64,000 nucleotides of DNA from Desulfuromonas versatilis. GTDB lineage: Bacteria > Desulfobacterota > Desulfuromonadia > Desulfuromonadales > NIT-T3. How positions within the stretch are numbered: position 1 is the first letter of the stretch; the number at the start of each line of letters is the position of its first letter. This document shows positions 57,288-64,000 of the stretch, in pieces. A model generated the notes under the pieces. That model saw nothing but the letters and a program-made list of their open reading frames with translations, made no database searches and had not been told where the DNA came from. The position numbers and the translations under genes were made by a program. Location: NCBI RefSeq assembly GCF_019704135.1, contig NZ_AP024355.1, forward strand, positions 2,536,001 through 2,600,000. Direction: 5' to 3'.

Positions 57288-57339
57288 TTCATGTCCTTCA
57301 TGTCCTTCATGTCCTTCGGGTCCCTTGTGTCCCTCATGG
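57288..57339. repeat. CTTCATGTC tandem repeat
   Basis: Three exact copies of CTTCATGTC (57288-57314), then two decayed copies (TTCGGGTCCC, TTGTGTCCC and CTCATGG). It lies between rlpA and the PfkB gene, just after the latter's 3' end. Confidence 0.65.
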
Positions 57340-57350
57340 TTTTCCTCAAT

Positions 57351-58271
57351 TTATTTCCTGAGAATCGACTGTTCCAGAAGCGACCGCACCTCCTCAAGGC
57401 GAGGGATAGCCGTCCGCCCTCCCAGCGCCCGGGTTTTCAGGGCCGCGCAGGCCGCCGCGAAGCGGACCGTCTCGCGCAGGGGCCACCCTTGCAGCACCCC
57501 GTAGATATACCCGCCGTGGAACACGTCGCCGCACCCCGTGGTATCGACGGCCTCTACCCCGAAGGCTGGCTGATGGAAGGGCTCCCCTCCCCTGAGGAGG
57601 GTATGACTGCCCGCCGCTCCCAGGGTGACTGTCACCGCCTGGGCGCCGTTCTTCAACAGCGCCTCCAGGACCGCCGCAGGGTTCATCTCCCCGAACGCCT
57701 GCCGGGCGAATTTCTCGCTCACCACCAGATGGTCGATGAATGGCAGCAGTTCGGCCGTCCCCTCGCGAAAGCTCCCGCCGTCGAGCACCGTCGGGACACC
57801 CTGCTCCCGCGCGAAACGTGCGGCCGCCAGAGATGCCTCGACCTCCAGGCCGTCCAAATGCAGCACCGCGGCGCGACGAATCACCTCCCGCGCCGCGGGG
57901 GTAAAAGAAAAGGGGCGTTTTCCGCCCCTGGTCCAGAAAATGTTGCGATGCCCGGTGGTCTTTTCAACAGCAATGAAGGCGAACTGGCTGGTGCCCTGCG
58001 GGTCGACCTGGAGATGGGCGCAGCCAACCCCCTCGGCAAGCAGGCCGGCGCGGATTTTTTCGCCGATATCGTCCCCGCCGACCACCCCGAGGTACTCGGT
58101 CGACACGCCCAGACGCGCCAAAGTAACCAGGGCGGTGGCCACCGGCCCCCCGCCCTGCTGAATCATATCGGTCAATTCGGCCTTCTGGTCGACTGGCGGA
58201 TAACACCCTACCCGCCCCAGCACATCCCAAGAGCACTGCCCAAGCCCGACAACCAAAGCTCTACCGACCAC
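57351..58271 (-). CDS. PfkB-family carbohydrate kinase
   Basis: A 306-residue ribokinase-fold kinase. N-terminal ALVVGLGQCSWDVLGRVGCYP and GGGPVATALVTLARLG (substrate and lid region), C-terminal VEAVDTTGCGDVFHGGYIYG with the catalytic Asp; the usual GAGD anion hole is GCGD here. The sugar substrate cannot be assigned. Start GTG 58271, with AAGG supplied by an upstream CGCCTTA repeat (58275-58300, minus strand). Placed between rlpA and accA with no functional link visible. Confidence 0.85.
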   Translation of the reverse strand: MVGRALVVGLGQCSWDVLGRVGCYPPVDQKAELTDMIQQGGGPVATALVTLARLGVSTEYLGVVGGDDIGEKIRAGLLAEGVGCAHLQVDPQGTSQFAFIAVEKTTGHRNIFWTRGGKRPFSFTPAAREVIRRAAVLHLDGLEVEASLAAARFAREQGVPTVLDGGSFREGTAELLPFIDHLVVSEKFARQAFGEMNPAAVLEALLKNGAQAVTVTLGAAGSHTLLRGGEPFHQPAFGVEAVDTTGCGDVFHGGYIYGVLQGWPLRETVRFAAACAALKTRALGGRTAIPRLEEVRSLLEQSILRK

Positions 58272-58274
58272 CGA

Positions 58275-58300
58275 TCACGCCTTACGCCTTACGTGTTACG
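58275..58300. repeat. CGCCTTA repeat before the PfkB gene
   Basis: tcacgccttacgccttacgt then gttacg. On the minus strand it gives CGTAAGGCGTAAGGCGTGA, whose AAGG lies 9 nt from the GTG start of the kinase gene. Nearly the same sequence lies at the lpxB start (21898-21918). Confidence 0.6.
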
Positions 58301-58304
58301 GACT

Positions 58305-59258
58305 TTACTCCTGCACCCGGCTCATGGCGCGGAACTTCTGGTAGCGCTGTTCCACCAACTCCTCGGGGGAGAGTTTCTTGAGTTCCTCAAGGTGCTTCTT
58401 GATGCATTTCTTCACCTCGCTGGCGGCTGCGGATACGTCATTGTGCGCGCCGCCCAGCGGTTCGGGAATCACATCGTCGATGACGCAGCCCAACTCCGCG
58501 ATGTCGGCGGCGGTAAGCTTCAGCGCCTCGGAGGCCTGCGGCCCCTTGGTGCCGTCGCTCCAGAGGATGGCGGCGCAGCCTTCGGGCGAAATAACCGAGT
58601 AGACCGAATATTCCATCATCAGCACCCGATTGCCCACGGCAACGGCCAATGCCCCGCCGGAACCGCCTTCACCGGTGACGGTGACGATGACCGGCACAGT
58701 CAGCGCAGCCATCTCGCGCAGGTTGCGGGCAATGGCCTCGGCCTGTCCGCGTTCCTCGGCACCGATGCCGGGAAAGGCGCCGGGCGTATCGACGAAGGTG
58801 AAGATCGGCAGACCGAACTGCTCGGCCATCTGCATGACCCGCAGCGCCTTGCGGTACCCCTCGGGGTTGGGCATGCCGAAGTTGCGGTAAACCTTCTCCT
58901 TGGTGTCGCGCCCCTTCTGGTGGCCGATGACCACGCAGGGCTCGCCGTCGAGCCGCGCAAAGCCGCAGACCAGCGCCGGGTCGTCGCGGAAGTTGCGGTC
59001 GCCGTGCACCTCGAACCAGTCGGTGAAGATGTGCTGGACAAAATCCAGGGTGAAGGGGCGGTTGACGTGGCGGGCCAGCTGAGTGCGCTGCCAGCGGGTC
59101 AGGTTCGAAAAAATATCCTCACGCAGCTTCTGAGCTTTCTTTTCCAGCTTCTTGATGTCATTGGAAAAGCTAACTTTCTCCGTGGAAAATTCCCGCAGTT
59201 CGCGGATCTTCTGCTCCAGCTCAACTAGCGGTTTTTCAAAATCGAGATGAAATTGCAT
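58305..59258 (-). CDS. accA: Acetyl-CoA carboxylase carboxyltransferase subunit alpha
   Basis: A 317-residue subunit that transfers CO2 from biotin to acetyl-CoA, with AccD. N-terminal coiled coil ([20 protein letters not shown]), [45 protein letters not shown] and [40 protein letters not shown] (one stretch, about 175-215, naming only its start and end residues here). Start ATG 59258 with AGGAG 8 nt upstream. The dnaE-accA order is common in proteobacteria. Confidence 0.96.
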   Translation of the reverse strand: MQFHLDFEKPLVELEQKIRELREFSTEKVSFSNDIKKLEKKAQKLREDIFSNLTRWQRTQLARHVNRPFTLDFVQHIFTDWFEVHGDRNFRDDPALVCGFARLDGEPCVVIGHQKGRDTKEKVYRNFGMPNPEGYRKALRVMQMAEQFGLPIFTFVDTPGAFPGIGAEERGQAEAIARNLREMAALTVPVIVTVTGEGGSGGALAVAVGNRVLMMEYSVYSVISPEGCAAILWSDGTKGPQASEALKLTAADIAELGCVIDDVIPEPLGGAHNDVSAAASEVKKCIKKHLEELKKLSPEELVEQRYQKFRAMSRVQE

Positions 59259-59371
59259 TCCTGGTCTCCTGGTCAATTATTCCGGGAAAACGTCCCCAAA
59301 ATCACACGCGCCCCCCTTCGGGCCGGCAAGTGGCATCGCCCGGAAGGAAAGGCGCTCGTAGAGCCCGCCCC

Positions 59372-62300
59372 CTATTCGAAAGTAACGACATTATAGCCGA
59401 ACAGTTTTTCCGTATCATCCAACATTTCGTCACAGGCCGCAACCTTTAAACCATCGGGCAGCCCGATCACGGTTTCGCTGCGGTTGGGGATCACCAGGTG
59501 CAGCAGCACCTCGCAGCCACCCCGGTATTTCTCCACCACGCCGCGCAGGGCGCGCAGCTGCCTCTCCTCCAGTCCCGGGGTGGTCAGTCGGATGTGCACC
59601 TTCTTGGTCATCCGCTCCTTCACTTCGCCAAGGGAAAGGACTTCGGTCGCCAGGAGCTTACACGATTCTTCCCCGACATCCAGGGTGCCGCTGATCAGCA
59701 GAGGCTCCTCGCTCTTCAGCAGGTCCATGGCTGCGGCGTAGGCTTCGGGAAAAACCACGACCTCAACGAAGCCACTCAGGTCCTCGAGGGTGACGAAGGC
59801 CATCCGGTCGCCCTTCTTGGTGGTGAGCTCCTTGAGGCCGGTGACGATGCCGCAGACCCGGACGTCCTCGCGGTCGGCCCGCTCGGAAAGGCCCGAGGTT
59901 TCGCAGGTCGCGAAGCGCTTGATGGTGGCGCTGTGCCGTGCCAGGGGATGCCCGGTGATGTAGAAGCCGAGAGATTCCTTCTCAAAGCTGAGCAGAATCT
60001 TTTCCTCCCACTCCTCGACATCGGGGAGTTTCCCGTAGCCGTTGCCCTTGCTGGAGACGATCTCCTCGGCCCCGAACAGCGACTCCTGCCCCATGGCCTT
60101 TTCGCGCTGAACCTTCTGGGCCGCCTCCATCACGTCCTCTAACGCTGCCATGTACTGGGCGCGCCTGCCCTGCAGCGAATCGAGAGCCCCGCACTTGATG
60201 AGCGCCTCGATGACCTTCTTGTTGACCTTCTGCAGGTTGACCCGCTCGCAGAAATCGTTCAGCGAGGTGAACTCCCCCTCCTTGCGGGACTCGAGGATCG
60301 TCTCCAGAGCGGCGGAGCCGGCGCCCTTGACGGCGCCAAGCCCGAAGCGCATGGATTTGTCGTGCACGGTGAAGGTGCGGTCCGAGGCGTTGATGTCCGG
60401 GGGCAAGACCTCGATCCCCATGGAGCGCACTTCGCTGATGTTCTTGATGACCTTGTCGGTGTTCTCCATGTCCTCGGTCAGCAATGCCGCCATGAACTCC
60501 ACCGGGTAGTGGGCCTTGAGATAGGCGGTGTGGTAGGCCACCAGGGCGTAGGCCGCAGAGTGCGATTTGTTGAAGCCGTAGGCGGCGAACTTCTCCATCA
60601 GGTCGAAGACCCCCTCGGCCTTCTTCAGGTCGAGCTTGTTCTCCTTGGCCCCCTTGAGGAAGATCTCCTTCTGCTTGGCCATCTCCTCGGGTTTCTTCTT
60701 GCCCATCGCCCGGCGCAGCAAGTCGGCGCCGCCGAGGCTGTAGTTGCCCAGCACCTGGGCGATGAGCATGACCTGCTCCTGGTAGACGATGACCCCGTAG
60801 GTGTCCTTGAGGATCGGCTCGAGCTGGGGGAAGTCGTAATTGAACTTCTCCAGGCCGTGCTTACGCTTGATGAACGAGTCGACCATCCCCGAACCGAGCG
60901 GGCCGGGCCGGTAGAGGGCGACCATGGCGACCAGGTCCTCGAAGCAGGAGGGCTTGAGCTTGACCAGGTACTCCTTCATCCCCGAGGATTCGAGCTGAAA
61001 AACCCCGGTGGTCTCCCCCTTGCTGAGCAGTTCGTAGGTCTTGGCGTCGTCGTCGCCGACCAGCTTCAGGTCGAAGTCGGGATTTTTCCCCTCGCGGATC
61101 AGCCGCACCGCGTTGTTGATGACGGTCAGGGTCTTCAGGCCGAGAAAGTCGAACTTGACCAGGCCGATCTTCTCCACGTAGCTCATGGAGAACTGGGTGA
61201 CCTGTCCGCCCGACTTGGGGTCGGTGTACAGCGGGCAATACTCGGGGAGCGGCTTGGGCGTGACCACGACCCCGGCGGCGTGGGTCGAGGCGTGCCGGGT
61301 CAGCCCTTCCAGCGCCAATGCGACCTTGATCAGCTCCTTGCCCCGGGGGTCTTTTTCCGAGAGTTCCTTGAGCTTGGGCTCCTGGGCCATGGCATCTTTG
61401 AGGGTGATGTTGAGGATCCCCGGGACCAGCTTGGCGACCTTGTCCGTCTCGGCGAAGGACATGCCGATGGCGCGGCCGACGTCGCGGATGACCCCCTTGG
61501 CGGCCATGGTGCCGAAGGTGATGATCTGGGCCACGTTGGCTTCGCCGTATTTCTGCCGCACGTAGTTGATGACGTCTTCACGCCCGTAGATGCAGAAGTC
61601 GACGTCGATATCGGGCATCGAGATGCGCTCGGGGTTGAGAAACCGCTCGAACAGCAGGTTGTAGGGCATCGGGTCGATATCGGTGATGCGGATGGCGAAG
61701 GCCACCAGGCTGCCGGCGGCGCTGCCGCGCCCCGGGCCGACGGGGATGTCGTGGTCCTTGGCCCAGTTGATGAAGTCGGCGACGATGAGAAAGTAGCCCG
61801 GGAACCCCATCTGCTTGATACAGGCCAGCTCGATGGCCAGGCGTTCGCGGTATTTTTTCTCTTCTTCGGCCGAGAACTCGGGACGCACCTTGCGGATGTC
61901 CGCCAGGCGCTCCTCCAGTCCCTCCCAGGACTGCTCCTCCAGAACGTCATCCAGGGTTTTTTCCGCGGGCTTTTCGTACTGGGGGAAGTGGTAGGTGTTG
62001 AAATCGAGCTGCAGGTTGCAGCGCTCAGCGATCTTTACCGAATTCTCCACCGCCCCGGGATAGGCTTTGAAGAGCTCGGTCATCTCGTCGGGGGTCTTGA
62101 CGTAGAACTCGTTGTTCGGGAAACGCATCCGCGACGGATCGTCCATGGTCTTGCCGGTCTGGATACAGAGCAGCACCTCGTGGGCGTAGGCGTCCTCGCG
62201 GGTCAGGTAGTGACAGTCGTTGGTGGCCACCAGGGGCAGTCCCAGTTCCTGCGAGATCGTCACCAGGCCCTTGTTGACCACCTCCTGCTCGGGGATGAAA

Positions 62301-62845
62301 TTTTCCTGCAGTTCGAGGTAGAGCCGCTCGTCATCGAAAATCTCGGCCATCTCCCGGGTGCGCTGGAGAGCCTTGTCCATCTGCTTTTCGAGAATCAGCG
62401 AAGGGATCTCGCCGCCCAGGCAGGCGGTCATGGCGATCAGCCCCTCGTTGTGCTTGCGCAGCAGTTCCCAGTCGACCCGGGGCTTGTAGTAGAAGCCCTC
62501 TCGGTAGGCTGCGGAAACCAGGTAGCAGAGGTTGCGATAGCCGGTCTGGTTCATGCACAGCAGCACCAGGTGCCCCGAGGCCTCGGAGGAGACCCGGGCG
62601 TTGCCCTTTTCGAAGCGGGAACCCGGGGCGACGTAGATCTCGCAGCCGATGATCGGCTTGACGCCGGCGGCGGTCGCCTTGGAAAAGAACTCGATGGTGC
62701 TGAACATGTTGCCGTGATCGGTCACGGCGACGGCGGGCATTTTATAGTCCTTGCAGCGCTGGATCAGGTCGGGGATCTTGATCGCCCCGTCGAGCAGGCT
62801 GTACTGACTGTGCAGGTGGAGATGGACGAAATTGGCGTGTTCCAT
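59372..62845 (-). CDS. dnaE: DNA polymerase III alpha subunit
   Basis: A 1157-residue replicative polymerase, full length for DnaE1. The PHP domain starts FVHLHLHSQYSLLDGAIKI (6-24); the polymerase active site carries MPDIDVDFCIYGREDVINYV (about 410) and the third Asp in the region LVKFDFLGLKTLTVI; a helix-hairpin-helix/tandem region and an OB-fold (VRVCGIVTGLKELTTKKGDRMAFVTLED, about 985-1012) follow. The start ATG 62845 has no Shine-Dalgarno, being preceded by GGTTTTTT and a repeat tract. Confidence 0.97.
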   Translation of the reverse strand: MEHANFVHLHLHSQYSLLDGAIKIPDLIQRCKDYKMPAVAVTDHGNMFSTIEFFSKATAAGVKPIIGCEIYVAPGSRFEKGNARVSSEASGHLVLLCMNQTGYRNLCYLVSAAYREGFYYKPRVDWELLRKHNEGLIAMTACLGGEIPSLILEKQMDKALQRTREMAEIFDDERLYLELQENFIPEQEVVNKGLVTISQELGLPLVATNDCHYLTREDAYAHEVLLCIQTGKTMDDPSRMRFPNNEFYVKTPDEMTELFKAYPGAVENSVKIAERCNLQLDFNTYHFPQYEKPAEKTLDDVLEEQSWEGLEERLADIRKVRPEFSAEEEKKYRERLAIELACIKQMGFPGYFLIVADFINWAKDHDIPVGPGRGSAAGSLVAFAIRITDIDPMPYNLLFERFLNPERISMPDIDVDFCIYGREDVINYVRQKYGEANVAQIITFGTMAAKGVIRDVGRAIGMSFAETDKVAKLVPGILNITLKDAMAQEPKLKELSEKDPRGKELIKVALALEGLTRHASTHAAGVVVTPKPLPEYCPLYTDPKSGGQVTQFSMSYVEKIGLVKFDFLGLKTLTVINNAVRLIREGKNPDFDLKLVGDDDAKTYELLSKGETTGVFQLESSGMKEYLVKLKPSCFEDLVAMVALYRPGPLGSGMVDSFIKRKHGLEKFNYDFPQLEPILKDTYGVIVYQEQVMLIAQVLGNYSLGGADLLRRAMGKKKPEEMAKQKEIFLKGAKENKLDLKKAEGVFDLMEKFAAYGFNKSHSAAYALVAYHTAYLKAHYPVEFMAALLTEDMENTDKVIKNISEVRSMGIEVLPPDINASDRTFTVHDKSMRFGLGAVKGAGSAALETILESRKEGEFTSLNDFCERVNLQKVNKKVIEALIKCGALDSLQGRRAQYMAALEDVMEAAQKVQREKAMGQESLFGAEEIVSSKGNGYGKLPDVEEWEEKILLSFEKESLGFYITGHPLARHSATIKRFATCETSGLSERADREDVRVCGIVTGLKELTTKKGDRMAFVTLEDLSGFVEVVVFPEAYAAAMDLLKSEEPLLISGTLDVGEESCKLLATEVLSLGEVKERMTKKVHIRLTTPGLEERQLRALRGVVEKYRGGCEVLLHLVIPNRSETVIGLPDGLKVAACDEMLDDTEKLFGYNVVTFE

Positions 62846-62850
62846 AAAAA

Positions 62851-62885
62851 ACCAGTGGGCAGTGGACCGTGGTCAGTGACCAGAC
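62851..62885. repeat. AGTGGNC/GTCAGTGACC repeat tract upstream of dnaE
   Basis: accagtgggcagtggaccgt then ggtcagtgaccagac. Degenerate CAGTG units with a small internal dyad (GGTCA-GTGACC). It replaces the expected ribosome-binding region of dnaE. Confidence 0.45.
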
Positions 62886-62985
62886 AAAACCAGATCCCAT
62901 GAAAACAAAAAAACCGAATTACGCTTGCCGGAAGGCGCTGCGCTAGACGGTCTAGGGAGGCTGGGGCATATTACCACCGGAGGGG

Positions 62986-63591
62986 CTAAAGGGCAACCTC
63001 CGGTTCGTCGCTGAGGGTCTTGACGCCGAACTCCTCGAGCATGCCGTTGAGCTTGATCAGCGGCAGGCCGATCAGGGCGGTGTAGTCCTCCCCCTCCATG
63101 CGCTGCATCAGGGCGATGCCCAGCCCCTCGATCTTGAAGGAGCCGGCACAGTCCAGGGGCGATTCACGGCGAACGTAGTCGCGGATCTGGCCCACAGAAA
63201 GTGCTTTAAGGGTTACGGTATAAGTTGCCAGTTCGGTGAGAGATTTTCCCGATTTACTGTCAAGCACCGACACCCCCGTATAGAAGGTGTGGGAGCGCCC
63301 CGCCATGTCCTTGAGCTGCTCCACCGCGCGCTCGAAGCTGCCGGGTTTGCCGAGGATTTTGCCGCGCGAGCCGACGAAAACCTGGTCGGCGCCGATGATC
63401 AGGGCATCGGGGTAGCGCTCGACGAGGCTCTTGGCCTTGTGGTGGGCCAGGTGCTTGACCAGCAGTTCAGGGGCGACCTCCTGGTCGATCTCCTCCTGGT
63501 AGAGGGGCGCGGCGACATGAAACTGCAGCCCCAGCTGCCGCAGCAGCTGAAGGCGGTAGGGACTGGTCGAGGCCAGTACGATGGTGCGCAT
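62986..63591 (-). CDS. maf: Maf-family nucleotide pyrophosphatase
   Basis: A 201-residue Maf/ITPase-like protein. MRTIVLASTSPYRLQLL is the diagnostic start; ADQVF in IIGADQVFVGSRG carries the catalytic Asp, followed by YTGVSVLDSKSGK and the C-terminal YTALIGLPLIKL. The family hydrolyses non-canonical or modified NTPs and is linked to septum inhibition. I chose ATG 63591; the frame extends to 63615 but without family residues. A 140-nt gap separates it from dnaE, containing a perfect CTAGAC-G-GTCTAG dyad (62943-62955). Confidence 0.93.
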   Translation of the reverse strand: MRTIVLASTSPYRLQLLRQLGLQFHVAAPLYQEEIDQEVAPELLVKHLAHHKAKSLVERYPDALIIGADQVFVGSRGKILGKPGSFERAVEQLKDMAGRSHTFYTGVSVLDSKSGKSLTELATYTVTLKALSVGQIRDYVRRESPLDCAGSFKIEGLGIALMQRMEGEDYTALIGLPLIKLNGMLEEFGVKTLSDEPEVAL

Positions 63592-63678
63592 CGGGGCAAT
63601 CCTCGGTCTGGGCAAAGGGGAATTTCCCTCTTTTTAACCCACGCCGGGACGAATTGCAACGACTTTGCCCGTCAGGGA

Positions 63679-64000
63679 TCAGGACTGCCATTCCCCCTGC
63701 TGCTCCCGGACCTCCTGGGCCAGGGCGCGCGGGCGACGATAGGGGTGAGGCCTGGGAACATCGCGGTGTGGGCGCTGCTGCGAGCGCTCTCCGGCTTCCT
63801 CAGCGCCTTCGGTGAGCAGGCGGACCTTTTCCGCAAGGCTAAGGCCCGCCACGGCCTCGGTAAGGGCCGTCTCCAGTTCCCCGCGCGCGGCGTTGCCGAA
63901 AAATTCCCGGAGGCTCGCCCCATCCAGCCATTCATCGGCAAACGTCACCCCGGTCCGGGCGCCTACCTCGACCAGAACCTCCCCTTCATAGCGCCCATCG
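63679..64000 (-). CDS. C-terminal part of an unknown protein (runs off the window)
   Basis: An open frame of about 106 residues continues to the window edge and ends at 63679. It reads ...RYEGEVLVEVGARTG, VTFADEWLDGASLREFFGNA, then a helical segment (LETALTEAVAGLSLAEKVRLL) and a basic, Gln/Arg/Pro-rich tail (SQQRPHRDVPRPHPYRRPR). I do not recognise the family. A GTG at 63948 could be an internal start, but the frame clearly extends further upstream. Located 88 nt before maf on the same strand. Confidence 0.5.
   Translation of the reverse strand, partial: DGRYEGEVLVEVGARTGVTFADEWLDGASLREFFGNAARGELETALTEAVAGLSLAEKVRLLTEGAEEAGERSQQRPHRDVPRPHPYRRPRALAQEVREQQGEWQS

Noticed and set aside
60362-62902. 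An 846-codon open frame on the plus strand
   Set aside because: Antisense to dnaE; composition (Gly, Asp, Val, His rich) is typical of a shadow of a GC-rich gene.
62930-62985. tRNA or small RNA gene between maf and dnaE
   Set aside because: Only a 6-bp dyad (CTAGAC-G-GTCTAG) is visible; no cloverleaf or T-loop sequence could be found.

Overview
The window looks like chromosome from a GC-rich, Gram-negative, strictly respiratory or fermentative member of the Desulfuromonadales/Geobacterales (Desulfobacterota). This is inferred from gene content and order: frdCAB-type succinate dehydrogenase/fumarate reductase, lolCD-lysS-prfB-lnt-corC-dgkA-ybeY-pgpH-phoH in one run, and a complete lipid A/core LPS pathway. 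No rRNA or marker gene that would name a genus is present.

Region 1 (1-31.3 kb, all minus strand) is an outer-membrane assembly line. Reading in the direction of transcription it starts with lipoprotein export (lolC, lolD), OMP assembly (bamA, skp) and lipid A synthesis (lpxD, fabZ, lpxA, a gnnA-gnnB-like pair, lpxB). It continues with msbA, a DUF374 acyltransferase, waaA and lpxK fused to a Trm112/YcaR domain. The core follows: waaF, waaC, a GT4, waaG, rfaP, a GT2, two tandem LPS kinases, gmhA, a GT39-like membrane transferase, a GT2, fdtC-fdtA-fdtB for a dTDP-3-acetamido-3,6-dideoxyhexose, a GT11, a protein of uncertain function, and the start of hldE. Many genes overlap by ATGA or GTGA, so translation is probably coupled. 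The gnnA/gnnB pair between lpxA and lpxB predicts lipid A built on 2,3-diamino-2,3-dideoxyglucose.

Region 2 (31.4-42.3 kb, minus strand) is a housekeeping and envelope block: lysS, an Ig-like lipoprotein, prfB with its programmed frameshift, lnt, a CorC/HlyC CBS protein, a DgkA-PAP2 fusion, ybeY, pgpH and phoH. Divergent from phoH is eno (plus strand, 42.5-43.8 kb), ended by a strong terminator. A complete IS3-family element (43.9-45.2 kb) sits directly behind it.

Region 3 (45.2-50.3 kb, minus strand) holds a small membrane protein with a winged-helix-like tail, ftsH, a membrane HAMP-GGDEF protein with an Asp-to-Ser change at the guanine-recognition position (candidate Hypr cGAMP synthase), a zf-TFIIB protein and a stand-alone Cas6-like protein with no CRISPR array in view.

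Region 4 (50.5-64 kb) holds frdB-frdA-frdC (minus) behind a near-consensus promoter and a leader of about 275 nt, then tgt and an alpha-solenoid-like unknown (plus). After these come rlpA, a PfkB sugar kinase, accA, dnaE, maf and a partial unknown gene (minus). Short degenerate repeats (TCACTCC-, CGCCTTA- and CACGAAG-like) recur at gene junctions throughout, and in two places they appear to supply the start codon or Shine-Dalgarno region of the next gene.
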